NCBI GenBank assembly: GCA_034933685.1
Contig: JAYFNB010000003.1
Coordinates: 118,173 to 182,172 of the forward strand
Direction of reading: 5' to 3'
Source: UBA8514 sp034933685
Lineage (GTDB): Bacteria > Bacillota > Clostridia > Lachnospirales > Anaerotignaceae
DNA length: 64,000 nt
Made by a program: the position numbers and the translations under genes. The notes under the pieces were generated by a model. It ran no database searches and was not told where the DNA came from. It saw only the letters and a program-made list of their open reading frames with translations. Shown here piece by piece: positions 31,493-40,518 of this stretch (position 1 is the first letter of the stretch; each line of letters begins with the position of its first letter).

Positions 31493-33289
31493 ATGGTTAC
31501 TATAAGTTTATGCATGATTGTAAAAGATGAAGAAAAGTATATTGAACAATGCCTAAGCAGTGTTGCTTCAATTGTAAACGAAATAATTATTGTGGATACA
31601 GGTTCAACGGATAAAACTTTGGAACTGGCAAGTCGTTTTAACCCAAAAGTTTTTAAATATACTTGGAATAGTAATTTTGGCGATGCAAGAAACCATTCGC
31701 TGGAAAAAGCTGCAGGAGATTGGATTCTGGTTTTAGATGCAGATGAAGCCATATACAGTGAGGATTTAAAAAAACTTACGGATACTGTTCAAACAACGAA
31801 GGCTAATGAAATTGCCTTAAAATTTCATAATTTCACAAGCGAAATCTCGGAAGAAATCTTTAATACACATATTGGCGTAAGGTTGTTTAAAAATCATTGT
31901 TTTAGGTATGAAGGTGCCATTCATGAGCAACTGGTACCAATCAATGAAATAATTTCACGTAATCCTTATATAACAGATATTAGAGTTCGTCATTATGGTT
32001 ATTTAAGGTCTAACTCGGGGCAAAAAAAACGTGACAGAAACGTACCAATTATTCAAAAAATGTTAGACGAAAATCCTAATGACTCTTTTCAGTTATTTAA
32101 TATGGGAAACGAATACATGAGCCTAGATGATTTTAATAAAGCTCTATATTATTTTGATAAAGCTTATGCCAACAAAAATACCTCTCTTTCCTACTGCCCA
32201 CATTTAATATTCCGAAAGGCAGCCTGCCTGCACTATTTGAATAGAAATGAGGAAAGTTTGAAAATAATAGAGGAAGGTCTTAAGGTTTATCCTAAATGTA
32301 CGGATTATGAATTTTTTAGGGGAATAATTTATAAAACACTGAGGCGTTACACATTGGCAATAGAAAGTTTTAACAAATGTATTGCTATGGGTGCACCACC
32401 GGCAACTTTAAGCTTTTTCAATGATACAGAAAGTTTTAGAGCATATGCAGAACTGGGAAATATTTATTATTTAGAAGAGGACTTTGCAAAAGCTTTGTCT
32501 TTTTATTTAAAAGCTATTAAAGCCAAAAACAATCAATATGGGTTGATATACAAAATTGGTCAGGTTTTAAATAAAATATATTCAGATAAAAATATGGTTG
32601 GACGAGGTTTAGAAAACTTGTTTGCAAATTGGCAACACATTACAAATTTGCTGGTAATGGTAGATGTTTTGCTTAATGAAAAGTTGTATAAACAAGGAGC
32701 AAAATACTTTGAAAGAATACAAAGTGATGAAGAATATCCTAACGATATTAACTATTTAAGAGGTCGCATATTTTTTTACGCTAAAGAGTATGCAGCTGCC
32801 TTTGATGAGTTCATAAAGGTTATATCATCGACCAACGAAAAAAAACTGCTGCCTGAAATAAAAAACAGAGCTTTTGAATATGGGGTTATTTGCTGTATGG
32901 CATGCAATGAAAATGGTTTGCCAGGATGTGACCAGGAACGAATAAAATCTTTAATTATCCCATTGGATAATGACGAAGAAAAGCAAATACTTTTATATTT
33001 TTTGGAAAAAACAGAAGTTACTTTTGAAAACAATTCTAAAGGGATTATTTACCAAATTTTATCTGAAATACTGGCAGTATCGGAGTTTGATTTATTTGAG
33101 CAAAGTTTAGAAGTTTTAAATGTAATTAATAGCAAAGAGGTACTTTTGGATTTGGCTGAAATTTATTATAAAAATGGATATAAGGAATTAGCAATAAAAA
33201 ATATATTGCGTTCTGTAAAGGAATTAGATGTTATTAATGCAAATGCGGTGCAAATACTAAGCAAGGAATTTCTTGTACCGCAACCTTAA
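31493..33289 (+). CDS. Family 2 glycosyltransferase with TPR repeats
   Basis: 598-residue cytoplasmic enzyme. The N-terminal GT-A domain (about 1-230) has ISLCMIVKDEEKYI, the metal-binding DADEA and NFGDARNHSL. From about 190 onward are tetratricopeptide repeats (NMGNEYMSLDDFNKALYYFD, AELGNIYYLEEDFAKALSFY). This domain order is that of SunS-like and clostridial TPR glycosyltransferases that modify proteins or peptides. The ATG follows TTAGGAGG. The adjacent beta-repeat proteins are likely acceptors; that link is inference from position. Confidence 0.85.
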   Translation: MVTISLCMIVKDEEKYIEQCLSSVASIVNEIIIVDTGSTDKTLELASRFNPKVFKYTWNSNFGDARNHSLEKAAGDWILVLDADEAIYSEDLKKLTDTVQTTKANEIALKFHNFTSEISEEIFNTHIGVRLFKNHCFRYEGAIHEQLVPINEIISRNPYITDIRVRHYGYLRSNSGQKKRDRNVPIIQKMLDENPNDSFQLFNMGNEYMSLDDFNKALYYFDKAYANKNTSLSYCPHLIFRKAACLHYLNRNEESLKIIEEGLKVYPKCTDYEFFRGIIYKTLRRYTLAIESFNKCIAMGAPPATLSFFNDTESFRAYAELGNIYYLEEDFAKALSFYLKAIKAKNNQYGLIYKIGQVLNKIYSDKNMVGRGLENLFANWQHITNLLVMVDVLLNEKLYKQGAKYFERIQSDEEYPNDINYLRGRIFFYAKEYAAAFDEFIKVISSTNEKKLLPEIKNRAFEYGVICCMACNENGLPGCDQERIKSLIIPLDNDEEKQILLYFLEKTEVTFENNSKGIIYQILSEILAVSEFDLFEQSLEVLNVINSKEVLLDLAEIYYKNGYKELAIKNILRSVKELDVINANAVQILSKEFLVPQP

Positions 33290-33292
33290 AAG

Positions 33293-33323
33293 AAAGAGAC
33301 GACTAAAAATAGTCGTCTCTTTT
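33293..33323. terminator. Bidirectional terminator between converging glycosyltransferase genes
   Basis: Stem AAAGAGACGACTA / TAGTCGTCTCTTT with an AAAA loop, then TT on the plus strand; A-rich on the other flank, so weaker on the minus strand. Confidence 0.8.
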
Positions 33324-34831
33324 TAATCATTTTTTTTAATACAAAACAGATAATCCTTGGTTATAAGTCTTGCCAAAGTGGATGGAACATCGTTAGTAAT
33401 GTCAACACTATGAATTGCTTTTTTTAGCAGTTCTATGGAATCAGCATCAATAGGTTGGTAAAGCAACGTAATTTGTTTAACCACTGCATCTATTTTTAAC
33501 AAATAGCTATTCATATTTTCAGTAGATATACGATAAGAAGCTTTGTTTGAATCTTGAATATTGAATTTTCCTAAGGAATATTTCAGGTTCATCTCATTTG
33601 ATGTGTTTCGTAATTTAATAAGCAGTGTTCCATTTGGTTTTAACAGGTCAAAAAGGTGCTTTACCAATAAATAGGGGTTACCGTAATTATTAACAGGTTC
33701 TCCCATTAATATATAATCAAAGCTTTCGTTATTGTAGTAGTCGCTTAAAAAATCAATTCTGTCGCAATTTACAGTGCATATGGTTTGCAAATCTAAAAAA
33801 TATTTAGCATTTGTTGTAAAGGCATGGCAAACTGTTTCAGTTATTTCATATTCTTTTAGTTTATTTTTTATTTCTAATATTGGCGTTCCACATCTAGTAT
33901 CAATGCCTAATATTTGTGGCTTAAAGCCTTGTTTTTCAGGGTTTTTTATAGTTGAAATTAATTCCCTTTCAAAGTTACGTATATCGTCCCATGGTTCAAT
34001 GCCGTGATATTTTTCAATAAAAAATTTTTTTCCACTTTCTAAAGACTTTGCCTGTTTTATGAAGTCCTCTTGGTTTAGATTATAAATATGGTCATGATGG
34101 ACCCAAGTGTCTTTGCAAAGAATGGTTTTATAGCCCGCTCTGTTTACTCGTCTTGACATATCATCATCGGCAAAATCATGGAAATAACCATAATCAAAGC
34201 CGCCAACAACATCTATACACTCTTTTTTATAAAAAAATATTGCTGGCATAAGACACATACGCTCGTGCCATTTTAATGGGTTAGAAACGTTGTATTCTGC
34301 AGCTTTTTCGTTCATTTTCTCTAGTGTATTAAATTCCAAATCCACTTGCTGAAAGTTTGAAACATTGGAAGAAACAGGAGAAACCCAACCGATGTTGTTT
34401 GCAGATTTAATGCATATTAGCAGATTTTCAATGGCGTTTTTAGTTACAACAACGTCGTTGGAAACAATTGCACAATATTTGCTCTTTAAATTATCCATTG
34501 CTATTTTAAAGGAAAAATTTCCGCTTATATTTTTAGTAATTCTAATAATTGTTTTGTTAGGATAATCAACGCTTTTGTAATAGTCCAAAATATCGTGTTC
34601 AGAACCGCTGTCAATTAAAATTAAGTTAAATGGAATTTGTGTGTTTCGAATTAAATTTTCAACACAAACTTTAGTTTTATCTATTCTATTATAAGAAATT
34701 ACAGCAATGGAAAGTTCATTTTCCAAGCTTTGTGTAAAGGAATTGGCAGCATTTTCCCTGCATTCTAAAAGCGAGTTGGATTCCATAGGCGGTAATATAT
34801 TATTTGTATCTATTTCAAAATATTCACTCAT
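33323..34831 (-). CDS. Family 2 glycosyltransferase fused to a methyltransferase-like domain
   Basis: 502 residues. The first ~290 are a GT-A glycosyltransferase (LSIAVISYNRIDKT; the usual DXD acidic site appears to be SNDVVV; later GGFDYGYFHDFADDDMSRR). The C-terminal ~200 residues resemble a Rossmann methyltransferase (LGIDTRCGTPILEI, then FDYILMGEPVNNYGNPYLLVKHL and LKPNGTLLIKL). The SAM-binding glycine motif is altered (DTRCGTP), so activity is uncertain. Downstream gene of the minus-strand sugar operon, 6 bases after the reductase gene. Confidence 0.72.
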   Translation of the reverse strand: MSEYFEIDTNNILPPMESNSLLECRENAANSFTQSLENELSIAVISYNRIDKTKVCVENLIRNTQIPFNLILIDSGSEHDILDYYKSVDYPNKTIIRITKNISGNFSFKIAMDNLKSKYCAIVSNDVVVTKNAIENLLICIKSANNIGWVSPVSSNVSNFQQVDLEFNTLEKMNEKAAEYNVSNPLKWHERMCLMPAIFFYKKECIDVVGGFDYGYFHDFADDDMSRRVNRAGYKTILCKDTWVHHDHIYNLNQEDFIKQAKSLESGKKFFIEKYHGIEPWDDIRNFERELISTIKNPEKQGFKPQILGIDTRCGTPILEIKNKLKEYEITETVCHAFTTNAKYFLDLQTICTVNCDRIDFLSDYYNNESFDYILMGEPVNNYGNPYLLVKHLFDLLKPNGTLLIKLRNTSNEMNLKYSLGKFNIQDSNKASYRISTENMNSYLLKIDAVVKQITLLYQPIDADSIELLKKAIHSVDITNDVPSTLARLITKDYLFCIKKND

Positions 34832-34837
34832 TCACAA

Positions 34838-35659
34838 CTACTCCTTATTCATTTCATTAACCATTTGCTGCACACTTGGTATATTTAGTTTAGCGCATAA
34901 AGTTTTGGTTGTGCACAAGGTTCTATCAACTTTCTTAGGAAAAGTTTCTTTTATATCAAGTTTAAGTGAGAATTTTTCATTGAAATACTGTAAAAGCTCA
35001 TACTTACTAACATCATCAGCTGCAAATATGTGAAAAAGACCATTTTCGTAAAGGTCTTTATATATTATGGTTTCGCATACCTTTGCATACCAGTTTGTTG
35101 TAATTCCGTTCCACAAATGGGTGATGTATCCGTCTATTTTTCCACCTGCTTGTGACTTTGCCCAAGATAAAAGACTTGCAAAATTGTGAATTTCCTCTCC
35201 TACAATACTGGTTCTTAAAACCATTGCGTTAGAAGGGCATTCGCCCAAAGATTTGGTTTTTCCATAAAAGTCCAGTGCGTCGTGAGGGTCTGTTTCAATA
35301 TATTTGCCAGAAATTCCAGAATAAACGCAATCAGTAGTAATGTGTATAAGCTTAATATCATTTTTATGGCAGTAGTCAGCTAGTTCTAATGGAAAAAGCG
35401 AATTAATTTTTATCGACTCAATGGGGTTATTATTAATATAAGGCGTAATAATTCCTATGCAATTTATTATATAATCAAAGTTTTTGGGTATAGCCTCAAT
35501 GCTGTTATTTAAAGCATTAAAATAAAACCCGTTGGTTAAGTTATTCACTTGGGTTCTATAGGTTGGTGTGGTTATGAAATCATTATTTTTGCTAAAGTAA
35601 TTAAAAACAGCATTTCCCAACATGCCTGTTGCACCTAAAACAAGAATTCTTTTTTTCAT
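34838..35659 (-). CDS. NAD(P)-dependent sugar-nucleotide reductase (RmlD/CapF-like SDR)
   Basis: 273-residue extended short-chain dehydrogenase. The nucleotide-binding loop is LGATGMLGNAV and the catalytic YGKTK motif is at about residue 130, with TDCVYSG before it. It fits dTDP-4-dehydrorhamnose reductase or the reductase domain of CapF/FnlB; the CapF cupin domain is missing. It overlaps the capE-like gene by 4 bases. The pair would make a deoxy sugar nucleotide for the surface glycan, product not known. Confidence 0.8.
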   Translation of the reverse strand: MKKRILVLGATGMLGNAVFNYFSKNNDFITTPTYRTQVNNLTNGFYFNALNNSIEAIPKNFDYIINCIGIITPYINNNPIESIKINSLFPLELADYCHKNDIKLIHITTDCVYSGISGKYIETDPHDALDFYGKTKSLGECPSNAMVLRTSIVGEEIHNFASLLSWAKSQAGGKIDGYITHLWNGITTNWYAKVCETIIYKDLYENGLFHIFAADDVSKYELLQYFNEKFSLKLDIKETFPKKVDRTLCTTKTLCAKLNIPSVQQMVNEMNKE

Positions 35660-36693
35660 TGGTTATACCTCCATGAAGAAAGCTCTTTTTGAATGAAATC
35701 AAGGCGCAAAAGCTTTTCTTTAATTTCTGGAACATTCAGCATAGTGGTATTGCTGGAGGTATATTCCTCAGTCAACATTGTTTTTTTATTTCCTTGGGTT
35801 AGATATTTTTCATAGTTTAAATCTCTGTTGTCCATTCCTATTTTAAGATAGTTGCCAACCTCAACGGAGCGAACCATTTCTTCTTTGGTTACTAAGGTTT
35901 CATAAAGTTTTTCACCGTGGCGTGCGCCAATGATTGATATTTCGTTTGGTGCATTGAAAATTTCTTTTACTGCAGTTGCTAAATCTAGCATAGTGCATGC
36001 AGGTGATTTTTGAATAAAGGTATCGCCCTGTTGTGCATTGTGAAAGGCATAAATAACCAGATAAACAGCTTCTTCCAATGACATTAAAAACCTTGTCATT
36101 TTAGGGTCGGTTACGGTTAGAGGAAGACCGTTTTTTATTTGCTCTACAAACAATGGAATTACAGAACCACGTGACGCCATAACATTGCCATACCTTGTAC
36201 AGCAAAGGGTAGTTTTCTCTGGGTTAATTGTTCTTGCTTTTGCGGTAACTATTTTTTCCATCATGGCTTTGGAAATTCCCATGGCATTAATGGGGTATGC
36301 GGCCTTATCTGTTGACAGGCAAATTACTTTTTGAACAGAGTTGCGGATAGCACTTGTAAGCACATTTTCTGTGCCTAATATATTGGTTTTAACTGCCTCC
36401 AAGGGAAAAAATTCGCAGGAGGGAACTTGCTTTAGGGCAGAGGCATGAAAAATATAATCAACACCCTGCATTGCATTTTCTACACTTTGAATATCCCGAA
36501 CATCGCCAACATAAAACTTTAATTTTGCATTCTTATATAATTTTCGCATATCATCTTGCTTTTTTTCATCTCTTGAAAATATTCGGATTTCGTTTATTTC
36601 ATCGTTGAACAGAAATTTTCTGGCAACAATATTGCCAAATGACCCTGTACCACCAGTTATTAGCAAGGTTTTTTCTTTAAAACTTTCCTCCAC
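35656..36693 (-). CDS. UDP-N-acetylglucosamine 4,6-dehydratase/epimerase (CapE/FnlA/WbjB-like)
   Basis: 346-residue SDR that acts on UDP-GlcNAc in making FucNAc-type sugars. It has GGTGSFGN, the STDKA motif followed by a variant YxxxK, and the conserved CTRYGNVMASRGSVIPLF with RFLMSLEEAV. The GTG at 36693 is chosen because GGAGG lies eight bases upstream and the protein then starts right before the Rossmann strand. The frame stays open for another 80 codons upstream without a ribosome site. First gene of the operon behind a sigma-K-like promoter. Confidence 0.82.
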   Translation of the reverse strand: MEESFKEKTLLITGGTGSFGNIVARKFLFNDEINEIRIFSRDEKKQDDMRKLYKNAKLKFYVGDVRDIQSVENAMQGVDYIFHASALKQVPSCEFFPLEAVKTNILGTENVLTSAIRNSVQKVICLSTDKAAYPINAMGISKAMMEKIVTAKARTINPEKTTLCCTRYGNVMASRGSVIPLFVEQIKNGLPLTVTDPKMTRFLMSLEEAVYLVIYAFHNAQQGDTFIQKSPACTMLDLATAVKEIFNAPNEISIIGARHGEKLYETLVTKEEMVRSVEVGNYLKIGMDNRDLNYEKYLTQGNKKTMLTEEYTSSNTTMLNVPEIKEKLLRLDFIQKELSSWRYNQ

Positions 36694-37164
36694 TTTGGTA
36701 GCCTCCAAATTAATAACTATATCTTTATATACTATGGAATGTACTTTTATTTTGTGAGGATAAGGCGGAAGAAGGGAAAATTGACGTAGCCAAATCAATC
36801 TAGAGTAAATGATTTTATTTGTACTTACGTTAAAAGTTTGTTGAGCTAAATAAAAATTGATATCCATTAAAGTGTAAAATTTAAGAATAATTGTGATTTT
36901 ACTTGATTTCACGATCAAAAACGGCCATCTCACGCCAAGGCCCTAGAATTTTATTAAATATTATGCTAGGGTAACGAATAATACAAAATATGAGAGGAGT
37001 GAAACTTTATATTAAGTGAAATAGTAACTTAAAAGTCAGGCTAAAAGAGGAAGGTTTTGGATGATGGGATTGTAAAATAAATTAATACAGTAAGCAACAT
37101 ACATATATTTACATGATTTAAAATAACGATGAAAATATTTGCCCAACAAAGGAGGATGTTTTAA
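36694..37164. other. Intergenic region between the divergent capE-like and secreted-protein genes
   Basis: 471 bases. It holds the sigma-K-like promoter at 36728-36755 and an inverted repeat CCCTAG / CTAGGG at 36941-36946 and 36966-36971. The plus-strand gene at 37165 has GGAGG before its ATG, but no clear promoter. No other gene was seen. Confidence 0.5.
36728..36755 (-). promoter_or_regulatory. Sigma-K-like promoter of the sugar operon
   Basis: On the minus strand AC (36755-36754), 17 bases, CATAGTATA (36736-36728), an exact fit to AC-N17-CATANNNTA. It would start transcription about 25 bases before the GTG of the capE-like gene. Confidence 0.55.
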
Positions 37165-37608
37165 ATGAAAAAATTAATATCTCTTATTATGTCTGTAGTA
37201 ATGATATTTAGTCTAAGCAATATTGCTTTAGCTAACAATGTAGCTTCAAACAATTTAGGCAAACAATCTGATGTGTTAAAATTAGAAAATTTTAGTTGGA
37301 ACGAATATAAAGAGAGTTTAGAGAAAAATCCTAGTGTTAATGTTACAACTCACAAAAAAACAACTTTAAATAAGAACACTAATAGTGACACTATTTCATT
37401 AAACATTAGCAATGTAAATACAGAAATAAAACACACAGAAACTTCTAATGAAGATATTCTTTATTTTAATGAGACAGATACCAATAAATCTGATACAATA
37501 TCAATTAACAAAAAGACTGGTGTTATAAAGTTAAACGGTGAAGAAGTTACTATTACAAAAGAAACTGTGCAAGAAAATCACTTTATCTTAGGAACTATTG
37601 TTGGTTAG
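37165..37608 (+). CDS. Small secreted protein of unknown function, possibly shortened by a frameshift
   Basis: 147 residues, beginning with a clear Sec signal peptide (KKLISLIMSVVMIFSLSNIALA, cleavage after about residue 23). The mature part is Asn/Thr/Ser/Lys-rich, without cysteines or known domain. GGAGG precedes the ATG. Just after the stop, another frame reads 35 protein-like codons (37605-37712, including TVYAYYDPARTKCAG and ending in a stop), so a one-base indel near 37600 could have split a ~180-residue gene. Strongly AT-rich compared with neighbours. Confidence 0.6.
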   Translation: MKKLISLIMSVVMIFSLSNIALANNVASNNLGKQSDVLKLENFSWNEYKESLEKNPSVNVTTHKKTTLNKNTNSDTISLNISNVNTEIKHTETSNEDILYFNETDTNKSDTISINKKTGVIKLNGEEVTITKETVQENHFILGTIVG

Positions 37609-37742
37609 AAAAAGATGCTGTACATCCTACTATGAAGCAAACAGTATATGCTTATTATGATCCAGCGAGAACTAAATGTGCAGGTTCTGAAACACAATAT
37701 ATTTATTCGTAATTTATTAAAACCTTAAATAGGAGTGACTTT

Positions 37743-38291
37743 ATGATTGAATGGTTTTACATACTTGTTTTTGGTACATTTACAATTTGGAATATAATAA
37801 AGGTTATAAAATCTTTTATCAATTACATAGACTTAACAAAAATTGAAAAAACTGTTTTGGGGGTTAACTACAATAAAATAGTTCTTATCTTGGTTTTTGT
37901 GATTGTAATACTATTTTTTCTAATTTGTATAAAACATAGTATTTATATTATTAGTGAAATGAATAAATATGACATTCCTATTTTGATGAGAATTTCAAAT
38001 TCAGGTTTAATGTTAAATGTATATTTACTTTCTTTAGCTTTAATTGTCTTTTGGAAAGGGTACAAAGGTGATTTTCTATTTGAGGATGGAATTTTAATAA
38101 ACGACAAATTTATATCTTGGGAACAAATAAAAAGTTATAAAGAAATTGGTAATAACAAACTAGAATTTAAATATATAACAAAAAAAGGGTACGAACAAAC
38201 ATATTTGATAAAAACTAATAAAAATTCAAAGGAATTGCAAGAAAAATTGGATGAAAAAATGAATTTAAACAGATTAGAGAACGTAGAGTGA
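37743..38291 (+). CDS. Membrane protein of unknown function (DUF5673-like tail)
   Basis: 182 residues with three membrane segments (about 4-22, 45-67 and 85-104), then a cytoplasmic domain of about 75 residues (GILINDKFISWEQIKSYKE). That tail resembles the small DUF5673/PH-like domain attached to membrane proteins in Clostridia; the match is by eye only. AGGAGTGA precedes the ATG. It lies 134 bases after the secreted protein gene and may share its transcript. Confidence 0.6.
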   Translation: MIEWFYILVFGTFTIWNIIKVIKSFINYIDLTKIEKTVLGVNYNKIVLILVFVIVILFFLICIKHSIYIISEMNKYDIPILMRISNSGLMLNVYLLSLALIVFWKGYKGDFLFEDGILINDKFISWEQIKSYKEIGNNKLEFKYITKKGYEQTYLIKTNKNSKELQEKLDEKMNLNRLENVE

Positions 38292-38296
38292 AATAA

Positions 38297-38332
38297 AAAA
38301 GTGGTGAAAATCCTAAGGATTTCACCACTTTT
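38297..38332. terminator. Bidirectional terminator between the membrane protein gene and rpsR
   Basis: Stem AAGTGGTGAAAATCC / GGATTTCACCACTT with a TAA loop, flanked by A6 and T4. Confidence 0.85.
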
Positions 38333-38362
38333 AATATTTGCAATAAAGTTTATGCTAAAATA

Positions 38363-38593
38363 TCAATCCTGTGAGTAAGGCATTAATGCAACGTGTCTAG
38401 CTCTCTTAATAGCTGTTGTTAAAGCTCTCTGATGCTTAGCACAGTTACCTGTAATTCTTCTAGGAAGAATTTTACCTCTCTCGGAAACATATCTTCTTAA
38501 CTTGTTGATATCTTTGAAGTCAACTGTTGTGATTTTGTCAGCGCAAGACTGGCAAACACGTTTCTTTCTACGTCCACGTCTTTTTTGAATCAT
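38363..38593 (-). CDS. rpsR: 30S ribosomal protein S18
   Basis: 76-residue S18 with the family core LRRYVSERGKILPRRITG. It carries a zinc-ribbon type ligand set, C14, C17, C51 and H54 (VCQSC and GNCAKH), so it is the metal-binding C+ form. Last gene of the rpsF-ssb-rpsR operon, 22 bases after ssb. Confidence 0.97.
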   Translation of the reverse strand: MIQKRRGRRKKRVCQSCADKITTVDFKDINKLRRYVSERGKILPRRITGNCAKHQRALTTAIKRARHVALMPYSQD

Positions 38594-38615
38594 TTTCCTA
38601 ACCTCCTTTTATAAT

Positions 38616-39062
38616 TTAAAAGGGTAAATCATCGTCTTCTAAACTTTCATCTATCGGGTAGAAACCTTCGTCTGTACTTGGTTTGGAATGTGCAGGTGAG
38701 CTTGACCCATTGCCAGCCTTACCTTCCCTTCCTTCAAAAGAAGATTTACTTTCTGCAAAGTAGTTCTCTTCAACAACAACATCTGTACTCCAACGCTTGG
38801 TTCCGTCTTTATCATCCCACGAACGAACTTGAAGTCTTCCGACTACGCTTACCATCTGGCCTTTTTTAAAGTACCGTTCAACAAATTCACCGCTTTTACC
38901 GAAAGCAACGCAGTTTATAAAATCCGCGTCTGGTTCTCCTTCTTTTTTAAAGCGACGGTTTACTGCTAATGAAAACCTTGCTACCGCTACTGGCGGATTT
39001 CCCTGAGAATATCTAACCTCAGGATCCCTGGCCAATCGTCCCATCAAGATTACTTTGTTCAT
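38616..39062 (-). CDS. ssb: Single-stranded DNA-binding protein
   Basis: OB-fold protein of 148 residues: NKVILMGRLARDPEVRYSQG at the start, FINCVAFGKSGEFVERYFKKGQ in the core, a Gly/Ser-rich linker and the acidic tip ESLEDDDLPF that recruits partners. Its place between rpsF and rpsR is the usual Firmicute arrangement. Confidence 0.97.
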   Translation of the reverse strand: MNKVILMGRLARDPEVRYSQGNPPVAVARFSLAVNRRFKKEGEPDADFINCVAFGKSGEFVERYFKKGQMVSVVGRLQVRSWDDKDGTKRWSTDVVVEENYFAESKSSFEGREGKAGNGSSSPAHSKPSTDEGFYPIDESLEDDDLPF

Positions 39063-39074
39063 TTAATTACCTCC

Positions 39075-39365
39075 TTATTTAACATCCTTACGGATAATGA
39101 GATAACGAAGAACACTTTCCATGATGCGGATACGGCTTTCTATTTCAGCAGGAGCGCTGCCCTCTGCCTCAAATGAAATAAAGCTAAAGAATCCTTCATT
39201 AACTTTTTTGATTTCGTAAGCGAGTCTTCTTTTGCCCCAATCGTCAATTTTTTCGATTGTGCCACCGAATCTAGTAATCAAATCCTGTACCTTCTGGCTT
39301 TCAGCAACTTTTGATTCTTCCTCAAGGCCTGGTCTGAGAACCAATGCTAATTCGTACTTGTTCAT
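39075..39365 (-). CDS. rpsF: 30S ribosomal protein S6
   Basis: 96-residue S6: NKYELALVLRPGL, the middle WGKRRLAYEIKK and the closing MESVLRYLIIRKD. It pairs with S18 in the small subunit. GGAGG precedes the ATG. The short leader (39366-39432) has a hairpin CTTGT/ACAAG followed by GGCC; it may be the S6:S18 autoregulatory site, which I could not confirm. Confidence 0.96.
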   Translation of the reverse strand: MNKYELALVLRPGLEEESKVAESQKVQDLITRFGGTIEKIDDWGKRRLAYEIKKVNEGFFSFISFEAEGSAPAEIESRIRIMESVLRYLIIRKDVK

Positions 39366-39438
39366 TAAAATACACCTCCTTCTGGACTTATGGCCCTTGT
39401 ATTTTCAACAAGAGCAAGGATAATTGTTACAAGTGACC

Positions 39439-39467
39439 ATTCTAACATACTTTGCTTTAAATTACAA
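39439..39467 (-). promoter_or_regulatory. Promoter of rpsF-ssb-rpsR
   Basis: Minus-strand TTGTAA (39467-39462), 17-base spacer, TAGAAT (39444-39439). Confidence 0.75.
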
Positions 39468-39560
39468 GTGTATTTACAAGTGAATTTTAAAAAATATAGC
39501 TTTATTATTTATATAATGTTAAAATGTAAACATAAATAAAAATTTACGGAGGTTTTAACT

Positions 39561-40475
39561 ATGAAAATCGCAGTTTTGGGCATGGGTGGCATTGGCGGCG
39601 TTGTTGGCGGCGCACTTGCCAGAAATTTTGATGATATATATTTTATTGCAAGAGGTAAAAGCCTTGAGGCTATTAAAAATAACGGGCTTACCCTTGAAAG
39701 TGATAAACTTGGTACATTCAATGTTAAGCCTGCAGGTGTTACGGACAAAGTAGAGGAGATAGGCGTTGTTGATGCACTTATTATTTCTACAAAAAGCTAT
39801 GGCTTAGAAGCAGCATGCAAGCAGTGTGCACCTATTATTGACAAAAATACAGTTGTTATTCCTCTTCTAAATGGTGTTGCCGTGTCCGACGAGGCAGAAG
39901 CTTTCCTTAATAATGTAGGCGAAGTTGCCGATGGTTGCATTTATGCATTTTCTTCCCTTGAAGAACCAGGCAAAACTAAGCATATTGGCCAACTTTGCCA
40001 CATAGACTTTGGTTTTAAGGATGGTCATACAAACGAAAAATGCTTTGAACTTGCAAAAATGTTAAACAAAGGCGGAATTGAAACCGTATTTAATAATGAT
40101 ATTATGGTGCCTGTTTGGGTAAAATATATTATGATGTGCGGAAACAGTGCTGTTTTTTCCTATTTTGAATGCTCGGCAGATATTGTTCATGAAAGCACAG
40201 AAAAAATGAAGTACATTGAAGATGTATACACCGAACTGTTTACAATTGGAAAAGCAAAGGGTGTAAAATTACCAAATGACGTTGTTGAAAAGCACATGGC
40301 TGTGTTTAAAAAGCTTCCTGTTGGTGCAATAACTTCGCTGTACAGAGATTTAAAACAGCCAGAAAATAAAACAGAGTTTGAAGCCGTTATTGGAAAGGGA
40401 ATTAGGCTTGCAAAAGAAACAGGTGTTAGCGTGCCTTGCCTTAATGCTGTTTACCAAAAGTACAAGGGCAGATAG
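39561..40475 (+). CDS. panE: Ketopantoate reductase family protein
   Basis: NADPH-dependent 2-dehydropantoate 2-reductase fold of 304 residues. The dinucleotide loop is LGMGGIGGVVGG. The catalytic lysine lies in PVWVKYIMMCGNSA (about residue 185) and the C-terminal SLYRDLKQPENKTEFEAVIG holds the conserved substrate-binding segment. It would supply pantoate for coenzyme A. Some paralogues act on other oxo acids and no pan genes lie near, so the substrate is likely but not certain. GGAGG precedes the ATG. Confidence 0.82.
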   Translation: MKIAVLGMGGIGGVVGGALARNFDDIYFIARGKSLEAIKNNGLTLESDKLGTFNVKPAGVTDKVEEIGVVDALIISTKSYGLEAACKQCAPIIDKNTVVIPLLNGVAVSDEAEAFLNNVGEVADGCIYAFSSLEEPGKTKHIGQLCHIDFGFKDGHTNEKCFELAKMLNKGGIETVFNNDIMVPVWVKYIMMCGNSAVFSYFECSADIVHESTEKMKYIEDVYTELFTIGKAKGVKLPNDVVEKHMAVFKKLPVGAITSLYRDLKQPENKTEFEAVIGKGIRLAKETGVSVPCLNAVYQKYKGR

Positions 40476-40518
40476 AGCAAAGAAATTAACATAAGTCAAA
40501 TTATTTTCTATTATTGGG

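Noticed and set aside
36694..36933. 80-codon in-frame N-terminal extension of the capE-like protein
   Set aside because: It has no ribosome site, is not part of the family, and runs across the sigma-K-like promoter. GTG 36693 has a strong site.
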